Source: an uncultured Acidimicrobiaceae bacterium | GTDB lineage: Bacteria; Actinomycetota; Acidimicrobiia; Acidimicrobiales; SZUA-35 | Assembly (NCBI GenBank): GCA_947259095.1 | Contig: CAMYLA010000004.1 | Span: 124,001 to 188,000 of the forward strand | Direction of reading: 5' to 3' | Length of the DNA stretch: 64,000 nucleotides | Shown: one piece after another, positions 1 to 7,799 of the stretch | Position numbering within the stretch: the first letter of the stretch is position 1 | Layout of the letters: each line of letters starts with the position of its first letter | Program-made: the position numbers and the translations under genes | Notes under the pieces: model-generated | The model's input: the letters and a program-made list of their open reading frames with translations, nothing else | Told to the model about the DNA's origin: nothing | Database searches by the model: none

Positions 1-186
1 GGCACCATCGGCGGGACCGCCATGCCAGAACAGGACATCCCGCGGTTCCTGGAGTGGTACCGCAACGGCGATCTCGACCTCGATGCCCTGGTGACCTCCC
101 GGGTCGGGCTCGACGAGATCAACGAGGCCACCAAGCTGCTCGAGGACGGCAAGGTGCTCGGACGGACCATCATCGAGTTCGACTGA
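1..186 (+). CDS. Zinc-dependent alcohol dehydrogenase, C-terminal end (partial)
   Basis: Only the last 61 residues are in the window; the reading frame is open from base 1 and ends at TGA 184-186. The tail (RFLEWYRNGDLDLDALVTSR, then a VLGRTIIEF ending) matches the C-terminus of medium-chain zinc alcohol dehydrogenases such as the formaldehyde/S-nitrosomycothiol class, where the segment closes the Rossmann domain. The catalytic zinc ligands lie upstream and cannot be checked. It is co-directional with the DsbA-like gene 72 nt downstream, so the two could be co-transcribed. The subfamily and the substrate cannot be decided from this fragment. Confidence 0.75.
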   Translation, partial: GTIGGTAMPEQDIPRFLEWYRNGDLDLDALVTSRVGLDEINEATKLLEDGKVLGRTIIEFD

Positions 187-258
187 ACGTCGCCCACGGG
201 ATCGTGCCGGCAGCCCGATGTCCACCAACCACAACAAGCAAACGGAAAGGCCAACGCC

Positions 259-906
259 ATGGAGCCTGTGAAACTCGAAGTCTGGTCGGACTATCTCTGA
301 CCGTGGTGCTACGTCGGGACCGTGCGTCTCGAACAGGTCGTCGAGGAGTACGGCGATGACGTCGAGCTGATCTGGCGCAGCTTCATGCTGCGCCCGGAGC
401 CCGAGGAGCGCTCGGCCGAGAAGTTCGCCGAGTACACCCGCTCCTGGGAACGACCGGCCTCAATGGAACCAACGGTGACGTTCCGAACCTGGTCGACCGA
501 CAATGCTCCTCCCAGTCACAGCATGCCTTCGGCGGTGGCGGGCAAGGTGGCGGCCCGATTCGGCCCCGAGCGCTATCGAGCCTTCCATCGCCGGGCCATG
601 GAGGCCTACTTCACCGAGAACCGCACCATCTCGGACCGGTCGGTCCTGCTCGACCTGGCCGAGGAGGCGGGCATCGACCGTGAGGCGTTCGATCAGCGGT
701 GGCAGGAGGAGGGCGAGGCGCTGCTGGCCGAGGTGGTGGCCGAGCACAACGAGGCGGTCGGCGCCGGGATCAACGCCGTCCCGTCCCTGGTGGTCGGCGA
801 GAAGTACCTGGTGGCCGGGGCGGTCGACGTGGCCGACTATCGCCGGGTCATCGACACCTACCGCTCCGAAACAGCCACCGAGCCCGGGCCCGACGCCGGT
901 TCCTGA
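259..906 (+). CDS. DsbA/FrnE-family thiol oxidoreductase, candidate selenoprotein (in-frame TGA at 298-300)
   Basis: The ATG at 259 follows a GGAAAGG ribosome-binding site and opens MEPVKLEVWSDYL; codon 14 is then TGA, followed by P-W-C-Y-V-G in the same frame. The family norm is S-D-x-x-C-P-W-C, so TGA replaces the first, nucleophilic Cys of CPWC. The frame stays open for 200 more residues, with a proper thioredoxin-fold DsbA domain including the cis-Pro loop (AVPSLVVG, Pro about 175) and a tail typical of FrnE proteins. A 7-bp hairpin begins 14 nt after the TGA. Read through, the protein is 215 residues, normal for the family. A GTG at 322 could start a shorter product, but it would lack the whole active site. 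Family role: cytosolic FrnE-like DsbA proteins exchange disulfides or isomerise substrates. Selenocysteine is inferred; the alternative is a nonsense-mutated pseudogene. Confidence 0.8.
314..332 (+). promoter_or_regulatory. Candidate bacterial SECIS hairpin in the DsbA-like gene
   Basis: Bases 314-320 (TCGGGAC) pair with 326-332 (GTCTCGA): seven pairs, one of them G-U, closing the loop CGTGC. The stem starts 14 nt and the loop 21 nt after the last base of the TGA at 298-300. Bacterial SECIS elements lie just downstream of the UGA, with a G among the first two loop bases; here G is second. The element lies inside coding sequence, as expected in bacteria. Folding was done by eye. Confidence 0.6.
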
Positions 907-1004
907 CCGCCTGGCGCGGCCGCTGACCCGCCCGCTGATCCCGACGTTGCCGGCCGGGGCGGTAGCGGCCTCCAGGCTCCTGGCCCCGGGTCGCCGGGGC
1001 CGGT

Positions 1005-1460
1005 TCAGCCGGCCAGGGGTTTCCGGTCGATGACCACGACCGGGATGGTTCGATCGGTCTGGGTCACGTAGTCGCCGAACCGGGGCATGGCGGCGATCCG
1101 CTGGTCCAGGAGCCTCGTCCGCTCCGGCTCGGGGGCCACCCTGGCGGTGGCCTCGAACCGCTCGGTGCCGACCTCGATCACCACCTCGGGGTTGGCCACC
1201 AGGTTGTGGTACCAGTCGGGGTGACGGTCGTCGCCGGCGCGCGAGGCGATCAACACGATGCGATCGCCATCGGTGGTGTAGGTCAGTGGTGACGTCCGCT
1301 CCTGCCCGGAGCGGGCCCCGATCGTGGTCAGCAGCACCATCGGGTTGCCCTCCCAGCGCCCGCCGCAGCGCCCACCGTTTGCCCGGAACTCGGGGATGAC
1401 CCCGCGGTTCAGTGTGAGCCACTGGTCGTCGGTCAACCTCGGTTGCGAATCGTCGGCCAT
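1005..1460 (-). CDS. Deazaflavin (F420)-dependent nitroreductase family protein
   Basis: A 151-residue protein of the Ddn/F420H2-dependent quinone reductase family, a split-barrel flavin-type fold. Diagnostic parts are the GNPMVLLTTIGARSGQERTS stretch, where the family binds the F420 phosphate tail, and the later DWYHNLVANPEVVIEVG block, both in the usual order and spacing. The length is normal. It starts 2 nt beyond the stop of the MOSC gene, so the two form a tight minus-strand pair. Members reduce quinones, nitro compounds or enones with F420H2 in the cytoplasm or at the membrane face; the substrate cannot be predicted. It implies that the host makes coenzyme F420. Confidence 0.85.
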   Translation of the reverse strand: MADDSQPRLTDDQWLTLNRGVIPEFRANGGRCGGRWEGNPMVLLTTIGARSGQERTSPLTYTTDGDRIVLIASRAGDDRHPDWYHNLVANPEVVIEVGTERFEATARVAPEPERTRLLDQRIAAMPRFGDYVTQTDRTIPVVVIDRKPLAG

Positions 1461-1462
1461 GA

Positions 1463-2182
1463 CTAGTGGACCACCACATCGTCACCGACGGTCAGCGTGC
1501 CGGTGTTGAGCACCACCGCACCGATCCCGAGGTGGTTGTCGTGGTCCCGGGCGATGGTCTTGAGCACCTCGAGATCGCGCTCGACGGCCGGCTGGTCACC
1601 GAGCGGCGGCTGGGGCCGGGTGGTCATCACGCAGCGGTCGATCTGTTTCAGGACGTCGAGGTCGACGCTGCCGATCTCGATCCGGTGACCGACCAGCTCG
1701 GCGTCGCCGGAACCGTCGAGGATCACGTTGGTCCGGAATCGCCGCCGATCCCAGGGCCCGAAGGCCTCGAGGCCGGCCAGCGAGATCCTGGTCTTGGTCG
1801 AGTCGTGGAACGAACCGGCCGGGCCGCTCCACTGGACCCAGCTGCCGGTGTCGGTCTCGTCGAGCTGGATCTCGTAGGTCCCGGCCGCCTCGGCCTCGGC
1901 TCGGCGCAACTCGACCGGCCGCCCGATCCAGGCCGACAAGGTGGCGTCATCGGTGGCCTCGGTCCCGTCCGGGAGGGTGATCGCCACCTCTCCGTCGTCG
2001 TAGCGGGCCATGGCGTAGAGCAATTCGGGATCCCGCCTGGCGGTCAGGTTCAGTCCGGTTTCGGTGTCGAACAGCGACCAGGCCCGATCGCCCTCGATGC
2101 CATGGGGTGCGACCGTCGCCGTCTCCAGCCGCTCACCCTGCATCGACTTCACCGGGAATCTCCAGATTTCTTGCACCTGCAT
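1463..2182 (-). CDS. MOSC domain protein (mARC/YcbX-like)
   Basis: A 239-residue protein with the MOSC N-terminal beta-barrel (FPVKSMQGE near residue 10, GIEGDRAW near 30) followed by a MOSC domain containing the conserved cysteine in DRCVMTTRPQP and a closing LGIGAVVLNTGTLTVGD-type strand pair. The family binds sulfurated molybdenum cofactor through this Cys and includes YcbX and mARC, which reduce N-hydroxylated compounds. A moaE gene elsewhere in this window fits molybdopterin use. The stop codon is 2 nt before the start of the nitroreductase, so they are probably one operon. The actual electron donor is not evident. Confidence 0.85.
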   Translation of the reverse strand: MQVQEIWRFPVKSMQGERLETATVAPHGIEGDRAWSLFDTETGLNLTARRDPELLYAMARYDDGEVAITLPDGTEATDDATLSAWIGRPVELRRAEAEAAGTYEIQLDETDTGSWVQWSGPAGSFHDSTKTRISLAGLEAFGPWDRRRFRTNVILDGSGDAELVGHRIEIGSVDLDVLKQIDRCVMTTRPQPPLGDQPAVERDLEVLKTIARDHDNHLGIGAVVLNTGTLTVGDDVVVH

Positions 2183-2255
2183 ACCAGCACACTACTGGGC
2201 CCTGCGATCCGAGCCCAGACTCGCCGGTGGTGCCGGCCGATGGCCGCGGCCCGGC

Positions 2256-3032
2256 TCAGCGCAGCGTTTCCAGCACCGGTTCCAGGAACCGGCGTCTGGA
2301 CACGATGAATCCCCGGATCACCGGGTGGTCCTTGTTGTACTCCAGGGCATTGCCTGCGATGTCGCACACCTCCAGCCCGGCGGCGGTGGCGACCGCGGCC
2401 GGTGCACAGGCATCCCATTCGTAGAGGCCGCTGGGGTGGACGTAGACGTCGGCGTCACCTCGGACAACGGCCATCGTCTTCACGCCGGCAGAGCCGGCAA
2501 CCAGGGCCGACCCACCAAGCACCTCGGCGATGGCGATACCCCACCGGGCCTGCATCCGGCTGGCGATCACCACCGGCGCGGTCCGCCCCGGGTCGAGTTC
2601 GGGCAGCTCCGCGTCGAAGCTGTCTGTGGCATAGACCTCATCGTGCTCGGGGACCGAGACCGCCCCGGCCACCGGCCGACCGTCGATCACCAGCGCCACA
2701 TGGACCGCGTAGTCGGCACTGTGGCCGGAGGAGTAGTCGTGGGAACCGTCGAGTGGGTCGACGATCCAGGTTCGCTCCGAGCCGAGCCGCAGCCGATCGT
2801 CGCTGCCCTCCTCGGACAACACCGCATCGTCGGGGCGGGCCTCGGCCAGCCGGTCGAGCAGGTAGTGGTGGGCCGCCATGTCGCCCGAGTCACCGAGCTC
2901 CCACGGCGACCAGTTCTCGGTCACCGCCTTGGCCCGCATGGCCCGGAGGTGGGCCCCGGCGTCAACGGCCAACCGGGCAGCCAGCCGATGATCGTCCAAC
3001 GCCGCCAGTTCAGAAACCGGACTGCGCTCCAC
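2256..3032 (-). CDS. Inositol monophosphatase-family phosphatase, CysQ-like 3'(2'),5'-bisphosphate nucleotidase
   Basis: A 258-residue protein with a GTG start. The lithium-sensitive phosphatase signatures are present: LSEEGSDD supplies the first acidic metal ligands, WIVDPLDGSHDY is the metal-binding DPLDG motif, and YEWDACAPAAV is the C-terminal WD motif. The DPLDGS-x-D-Y form and overall length are closer to CysQ, which hydrolyses 3'-phosphoadenosine 5'-phosphate, than to inositol-1-phosphatase, but the substrate is inferred. The protein should be cytoplasmic and magnesium dependent. It lies between the MOSC gene and the acyl-CoA dehydrogenase on the same strand, with 50-75 nt gaps. Confidence 0.8.
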   Translation of the reverse strand: MERSPVSELAALDDHRLAARLAVDAGAHLRAMRAKAVTENWSPWELGDSGDMAAHHYLLDRLAEARPDDAVLSEEGSDDRLRLGSERTWIVDPLDGSHDYSSGHSADYAVHVALVIDGRPVAGAVSVPEHDEVYATDSFDAELPELDPGRTAPVVIASRMQARWGIAIAEVLGGSALVAGSAGVKTMAVVRGDADVYVHPSGLYEWDACAPAAVATAAGLEVCDIAGNALEYNKDHPVIRGFIVSRRRFLEPVLETLR

Positions 3033-3082
3033 GTGTCGACCGGTCCGCGGTCGGGACCGGTTCCGCTTGGTCGGTCACGGGT

Positions 3083-4249
3083 TCAGTAGCTCTTCGGCAG
3101 GCCGAGCACTTTGCTGCTCACGAAGTTCAGGACCATCTCCTGGCTGACCGGTGCGATCTTCATCAGCCTGGCCTCCCGCCAGTACCGCTCCACATCGTAT
3201 TCCTTGGCGTAGCCGAAGCCGCCGTGGGTCTGCATGGCGCGGTCGGCGCATTCGAAGGCGGCGTCGGCCGCCAGGTACTTGGCCAGATTGGCCTCCTCGC
3301 CACAGCCGAGGCCCTTGTCGTAGCGCCATGAGGCCAGGCGGACCATCTGTTCGGCGGCCCGCAGCTTGGCGTGGCTGTCGGCCAGGGGGAAGGCCAGCCC
3401 CTGGTTCTGGCCGATCGGCCGACCGAAGATGACCCGGGACCCTGCGTACTCCACCGCTCGCCGGAGGGCGACCCGGCCGATGCCGAGCGCCTCGGCGGCG
3501 ATCAGGATCCGTTCCGGGTTGAGCCCGTCGAGGATGTAGCGGAAGCCCTCGCCTTCGTCGCCGACCCGGCGGGACACCGGGACCCGCAACCCGTCGTAGC
3601 GGACCTCGCAGGACACCACGGCGTTTCGTCCCAGCTTCGGGATCGGGGTGATCTCCACCGCCGGATCCTTCAGGTCGACCAGCAGCAGCGTCATGCCCTG
3701 GGTCGGGCCGTCGCACGCCTCTTTCGGGGTGGTGCGAACCAACAGCAGGCAGACGTCGCAGTACGGGGCCTTGGTGGTCCACACCTTGGCCCCGGTGACG
3801 ACGTACTCGTCGCCGTCTCGCACCGCCCTGGTCTTGATCGAGGTGGTGTCGGTTCCCGCATCGGGTTCGGTAACGCCGAAGGCGGCGTGGATCGAGCCGT
3901 CGGCAACGCCGGGCAGGATCTCGTTTGCCAGCTCCGGGCTTGCGTATTTGCGAATCGGTTCCATCCCGAAGATCGACAGGTGCATGGCCGAGCAACCGTT
4001 CATCGCCGCCCCGCTTGCCGCCACCTCCTCCAGTACGATCGAGGCCTCGGTGATGCCCTGGCCGCCGCCACCGAATTCTGTGGGGATGGCGATCCCGACC
4101 CAGCCGCCGGCCGCCATGTCGGCGTAGAAGTCCCAGGGGAATTCGTGATTCTCGTCGCAGTCCCGCCAGTAGGTGTCGGGATACTTCGAGCAGACTCGAC
4201 GGACGCCATCCCGTATCGCCTCGTGATCATCGTTGGGGGTGAAATCCAT
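3083..4249 (-). CDS. Acyl-CoA dehydrogenase
   Basis: The start is set at the ATG at 4249 because GGAGG lies 6 nt upstream; the frame is open further upstream but that part has no family similarity. The 388-residue product has the full fold: an N-terminal helical domain, the beta-barrel FAD-binding block FGVTEPDAGTDTTSIKTRA, and a C-terminal helical domain with IGQNQGLAFPLAD and MQTHGGFGYAKEYDVERYWR. The tail RLMKIAPVSQEMVLNFVS is typical. It oxidises an acyl-CoA to the 2-enoyl-CoA with FAD and passes electrons to ETF. The neighbouring thioesterase, enoyl-CoA hydratase and CoA-transferases suggest a beta-oxidation-like route. Chain-length preference cannot be read. Confidence 0.9.
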   Translation of the reverse strand: MDFTPNDDHEAIRDGVRRVCSKYPDTYWRDCDENHEFPWDFYADMAAGGWVGIAIPTEFGGGGQGITEASIVLEEVAASGAAMNGCSAMHLSIFGMEPIRKYASPELANEILPGVADGSIHAAFGVTEPDAGTDTTSIKTRAVRDGDEYVVTGAKVWTTKAPYCDVCLLLVRTTPKEACDGPTQGMTLLLVDLKDPAVEITPIPKLGRNAVVSCEVRYDGLRVPVSRRVGDEGEGFRYILDGLNPERILIAAEALGIGRVALRRAVEYAGSRVIFGRPIGQNQGLAFPLADSHAKLRAAEQMVRLASWRYDKGLGCGEEANLAKYLAADAAFECADRAMQTHGGFGYAKEYDVERYWREARLMKIAPVSQEMVLNFVSSKVLGLPKSY

Positions 4250-4556
4250 CGGATCCTCCGGAGCCGCAGGGCGAAATCGAGCCGGTCGCCTCGACGTCGA
4301 TCCTCGGCTGGTTTCGGCCGGTTTCGGTCGGTTTCGGCCCTCTGAGGACCGCCGGCCCGAAGTTACCAGCTCACCGGGGTCGACGCCGCTTCGGGAACCG
4401 CCCCAAGAGGTGGTGTCTGGGTGGCCGGGGAGGGCCAACGGGGGTCGAGCGGAGGTTTTTGGTTCTTTTGGGAACTTTTGGCCACAAGGCTGCGACTTAC
4501 TGGCGTCTAGGTAAATCCCGAGCGCGGTTGACAGCAAGTGGAGAGGATTGATCGCA

Positions 4557-4613
4557 ACCGCCCAAGTCGAGCTGAGCCATTGTAATGGCGGGACTCAGCT
4601 TGACTTGGGCGGT
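4557..4613. repeat. Long inverted repeat (20-nt arms) in a 550-nt gene-free stretch
   Basis: The left arm 4557-4576 (ACCGCCCAAGTCGAGCTGAG) and right arm 4594-4613 are complementary at 19 of 20 positions; the mismatch is a G-U pair in RNA. The 17-nt spacer contains a smaller palindrome, CCATT-GT-AATGG. It lies in the 4250-4798 gap between two minus-strand genes. It has no T-tract, so a mobile-element or REP-type palindrome, or a protein-binding site, is as likely as a terminator. I see no gene in the rest of the gap. Confidence 0.7.
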
Positions 4614-4770
4614 GCATTCAGACCTCTCCAACCCTCATACCGATCTGGCGGCGGAAGCGGATGAGGTAGAGGTTGGGGCGCCCGCTCCAACAGCCCAAAA
4701 TCGGGCCCCCCGGCACCTCTACCGATCATCACTTCCGGCGGCAGGTCGGTCGAGTGGTTTTTGGGCCCAG

Positions 4771-4785
4771 GGGCCGTTGCGGCCC
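4771..4785 (-). terminator. Possible terminator hairpin downstream of the Rieske gene
   Basis: GGGCCG-TTG-CGGCCC forms a 6-bp GC stem 13 nt past the stop codon of the minus-strand Rieske gene. On that strand it is followed within about 10 nt by an A-run rather than a U-run, so it is not a clean intrinsic terminator. Confidence 0.3.
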
Positions 4786-4798
4786 GGCGTTCGGCCGG

Positions 4799-6046
4799 TC
4801 AGTCCGCCCCCTCGAGCAGGAAGTTGCCGGCAACGCTCGATACCGAGGCCAGCCCGGCTGCCAGCCCGGTCATCGGTTGTCCGGTCTCCCAAGCCGACAC
4901 CATCTCCCGAAGACGGTGCCGGACCATCTGGACCCCCCTGTCGGTGTGCCCGAGGTTCTCGGTCACATGGCTGGTGATCGGCCCCTGCCCGGTCTGGGCC
5001 TCGTGGTCGCCGGGCATGGTCTGGCGCTCGTGATCGCTGAGATCGTCCCACGCCTTCCCGTTCCAGGTGGCCCGGGGCGGGAACACCGCTTCGCCGTCGT
5101 CGTCGGTGTGGCAACGCAGCAGTGACAGCATGGTGGTGTGGGTGTCGTCGATCGCCACGACGTAGCTGACGTGGCCTCCCGGCCGGTACCCCTCATCGGG
5201 GCTGCCGGCACCGACGTTGGCCACGATCCGGGCGTTCGGCAGGAAACACTCGGTGATCCTGCGGTAGACCTGCCCCGATGCCAGCACCCGGTCCTGGTAG
5301 GTCAGCACCCCGGTGTCGGTGTACTCCCACGCAACCTCCGGCAGCACCGCCATGGCGTCGGAGAACTGCTGCACCGAGAACGTCGAGTGGAGGACGAAGA
5401 CGTGGTAGGGGTCCATCACGTTCTCGAACACCTGGAGCCAGTTGCAGTTCAGCACCGTGCCGCCACCCAGACCGTAGCCGGTGTCATCGGCCACGATCAC
5501 GTCGCCGTTGCCGTTCTCGGGGTCGAGATCGTTCTCCAGAGCGTCCCAGGTGGGGAACGGGGGCTTGTGTTCCGGTGGGCCCATGTAGGCGAAGGTCAGG
5601 CCGTGGTAGTCGAGGCACGGATACCACGGCTGCACCACGTTGCGCATGATGTTGGCCAGTGTTCCCGCCGGTTCCATCGGGGCATCGATGCAGCGGCCGT
5701 CGTCGGTGGCGAACTTCCAGCCGTGGTAGCAGCACCGGATGCCGTCGTCCTCGGCCTTGCCGTAGTAGAGCGTGGTCCCCCGGTGGGCGCAGCGCGGCTC
5801 GACGAGCCCCGGGCGGCCCGATCGGTCGCAGTACAGGATGAGGTCCTCGCCGAGCAGCCGGACCGGTTTCGGCGGTGAACCCGGTTCGGGGGTCACCGCA
5901 ACCGGTTGCCAGACCCGCCGCATCACCTCACCCATCGGGGTTCCGGGGCCGACCGAGGTCAGCCGCTGGTCCGGGTCCGGAGCCGGTCGTCCGTATGCGG
6001 TTCCGACGTCGTGTGCTTGGGTCACGCCTCTCATCTTTGCCGCCAA
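4799..6046 (-). CDS. Rieske non-heme iron ring-hydroxylating-type oxygenase, large subunit
   Basis: A 415-residue protein. The Rieske [2Fe-2S] ligands appear as CAHRG (about residue 86) and CCYHGWKF (about 105), giving C-x-H...C-x2-H. The mononuclear iron site is NVMDPYHVFVLHS (about 205-217), the D-x2-H-x4-H motif of this superfamily. The length and long C-terminal START-like domain fit Rieske oxygenases of the phthalate/vanillate/carnitine type. A partner reductase is not adjacent; the FAD/FNR fusion at 18.3 kb is a possible donor but far away. An ATG at 6034 and a GTG at 6025 are alternative starts. The substrate is unknown; the surrounding genes suggest a xenobiotic, terpenoid or steroid-like compound. 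Confidence 0.88.
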   Translation of the reverse strand: MAAKMRGVTQAHDVGTAYGRPAPDPDQRLTSVGPGTPMGEVMRRVWQPVAVTPEPGSPPKPVRLLGEDLILYCDRSGRPGLVEPRCAHRGTTLYYGKAEDDGIRCCYHGWKFATDDGRCIDAPMEPAGTLANIMRNVVQPWYPCLDYHGLTFAYMGPPEHKPPFPTWDALENDLDPENGNGDVIVADDTGYGLGGGTVLNCNWLQVFENVMDPYHVFVLHSTFSVQQFSDAMAVLPEVAWEYTDTGVLTYQDRVLASGQVYRRITECFLPNARIVANVGAGSPDEGYRPGGHVSYVVAIDDTHTTMLSLLRCHTDDDGEAVFPPRATWNGKAWDDLSDHERQTMPGDHEAQTGQGPITSHVTENLGHTDRGVQMVRHRLREMVSAWETGQPMTGLAAGLASVSSVAGNFLLEGAD

Positions 6047-6074
6047 CCGTGGCCGCTCACAAGCCTCGGCGGAC

Positions 6075-6938
6075 TCAGCGGTCGAGCTCGCGGATCAACC
6101 CCTCCTGGGCGATGGTGGCGATGTGCTGGCCGTCGGCGGTGAACACATGGCCGGTGCTCAACCCCCGGGTGCGGATGATGCCGTGACCGTCGAGGTCGAA
6201 CAGCAGCCAGTCGTCGGCCCGGGCGGGGCGGTGGAACCACATGGCGTGATCGAGGCTGGCGGTCATGTAGGTGTGTTCCCACTCACCGTCGGCCGGCATG
6301 CCCCGGGGGTGGGCGGTGGCCACGGCGTCCATCGGGTTGGTGTCGCTGAGGTAGGCCAGGGCACAGGCGTGGACTCGGGGGTCCTCGCCGAGCTCGGCCG
6401 GGTAGCGGGCCCACACCAGCGACCTTGGTGGCCGTCGACCTTGCTCGTCCGACTCGAGCACCACGTCGTACCGGTCGGTGCCCGAGCCTTCCTTGTACGG
6501 GGTGATCGTGGCCGGATCGGGGGCGTCGGTCGGGAAATCGGCGGTCTGGGTCTCCACCCCTTCTTCGTGGCGCTGGAACGATGCCGAGAGGTTGAAGATG
6601 GCCCCACCGCTCTGGCGGGCCACCACCCGGCGGGTGGTGAACGAGCGACCGTTGCGAATCCGGTCGACCTCGTAGCGAACCGGCTCGGTGGGGTCGCCGC
6701 CGAGGATGAAGTAACCGTGCAGTGAGTGCACCGCATGGTCCGGCACCACGGTCTGGGTGGCGGCCAGCAGCGCCTGGGCGATCACCATGCCGCCGTAGAT
6801 CCGGCCCCACGGGTAGTCCGGGCTCTCACCGACCCAGACGTCTGGACCGTGGCTCTCCAACTGGAGCACGGTGGCCACCTCGGCCGGGGTCCGTTCGACG
6901 GCGGGCGGTGTTTTCGATTCGGGTTGCGGTTCGGCCAC
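6075..6938 (-). CDS. Acyl-CoA thioesterase II (TesB-like)
   Basis: A 287-residue protein with the tandem hot-dog architecture of TesB. The first domain contains RIYGGMVIAQALLAATQTV and HSLHGYFILGGDPTEPV. The second contains TASLDHAMWFHRPARADDWLL and a closing GLIR. The catalytic Asp in SLDHAMWFH is present. It hydrolyses acyl-CoA to the free acid and CoA in the cytosol. It is followed downstream on the same strand by the Rieske oxygenase (28-nt gap) and preceded by the enoyl-CoA hydratase gene (9-nt gap), so a common transcript is likely. Confidence 0.9.
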   Translation of the reverse strand: MAEPQPESKTPPAVERTPAEVATVLQLESHGPDVWVGESPDYPWGRIYGGMVIAQALLAATQTVVPDHAVHSLHGYFILGGDPTEPVRYEVDRIRNGRSFTTRRVVARQSGGAIFNLSASFQRHEEGVETQTADFPTDAPDPATITPYKEGSGTDRYDVVLESDEQGRRPPRSLVWARYPAELGEDPRVHACALAYLSDTNPMDAVATAHPRGMPADGEWEHTYMTASLDHAMWFHRPARADDWLLFDLDGHGIIRTRGLSTGHVFTADGQHIATIAQEGLIRELDR

Positions 6939-6947
6939 CGGTCCGTT

Positions 6948-7703
6948 CTATCGGCCGGTCCAGCGGGGCGGACGCTTTTCGAAGAACGCCTGGACCCCCT
7001 CCTTGGAGTCCTCGGATTCGCCGATGACCCTCCGGGCGGCCCTGGTCAGCTCCCATGCCTCGTCGTCGGTGGCCGAGGCCAGCGCGTCGACCACCCGCAG
7101 CGACTGTTGCACCGAGATCGGAGCGTTGGCGGTCATGGTGACCGCCCACCGCAGCGCCACCGCCCTGGCACCGCCGGGCTCGGTGATCTCGTTGACCATG
7201 CCCAACCGGTAGCCTTCTTCCGGCGACAGGTCGGCACCGGTGAACAACAGCTGCTTTGCCACGTTGAGCGGCAGCACCCGCGACGCCCGGAACAACGCCC
7301 CGCTGGTGGCCACCAGCCCCCGTTTCACCTCCGGCAGGCCGAACCGGGCGTTTTCGGCCGCGATCACCATGTCGCAGGCCATCACGATCTCGAAGCCGCC
7401 CCCGTAGGCGATGCCCTCCACCGCGGCGATCAGCGGCTTGACCCTGGTCCGTCCCACCACGCCGTAGACCCCGCCCCGGTCCGTCGGCGGTCCCGAGGTG
7501 GCGGCCATGTCGGTGCCGGCGCAGAACATGTCCGGTCCGCCGGTGATCACCCCGACCCACAGGTCCGGATCGTCGTCGAGGCGATTCAGCGCCTCGTCGA
7601 GCGCTCCGGTCATCGCCTCGTCGATGGCGTTTCGTTTGCCATGGCGGACCATGGTGATGATCATCACATGGTCCTCGATCTCGACCTCGATGCGCTCGCT
7701 CAT
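6948..7703 (-). CDS. Enoyl-CoA hydratase/isomerase (crotonase) family protein
   Basis: The ATG at 7703 (MSERIEVEIEDHV) is preferred; a GTG three codons upstream is possible. The 251-residue protein has the crotonase core: GKRNAIDEAM, the oxyanion-hole motif MFCAGTDMA, and IAAVEGIAYGGGFEIVMACD followed by FGLPEVKRGLVATSGAL. The acid at the usual second catalytic position is in FGLPEVKRG; the first glutamate of classical hydratases (E in AAVNG-x-x-L-GGG-x-E) is also present. It should hydrate or isomerise enoyl-CoA. It probably sits at the head of the minus-strand thioesterase-Rieske operon. Confidence 0.88.
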   Translation of the reverse strand: MSERIEVEIEDHVMIITMVRHGKRNAIDEAMTGALDEALNRLDDDPDLWVGVITGGPDMFCAGTDMAATSGPPTDRGGVYGVVGRTRVKPLIAAVEGIAYGGGFEIVMACDMVIAAENARFGLPEVKRGLVATSGALFRASRVLPLNVAKQLLFTGADLSPEEGYRLGMVNEITEPGGARAVALRWAVTMTANAPISVQQSLRVVDALASATDDEAWELTRAARRVIGESEDSKEGVQAFFEKRPPRWTGR

Positions 7704-7730
7704 AGCCACCAAGTAAGCGGGTAACGGCCT

Positions 7731-7791
7731 GGCGGCGTCAAGTCGTCGGCCCCGGGATACGGCCCGGCGGCGTCAAGTCGTCGGCCCCGGG
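7731..7791. repeat. 26-bp direct repeat, two copies
   Basis: A 26-bp unit beginning GGCGGCGTCAAGTCGTCGGC occurs at 7731-7756 and again at 7766-7791, a period of 35 bp. A shorter third piece (CGTCAAGTCGGCGG) overlaps the end of the next gene. The array fills the gap between the enoyl-CoA hydratase start and the stop of the dimethylformamidase-like gene, so it may lie in the promoter of the hydratase operon. Confidence 0.8.
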
Positions 7792-7799
7792 GCCGGTCG

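Noticed and set aside
4585-4977. A 130-residue plus-strand open frame over the gap before and into the Rieske gene.
   Set aside because: It overlaps the Rieske gene on the other strand and has Arg/Pro/Ser-rich composition typical of a non-coding frame in GC-rich DNA.
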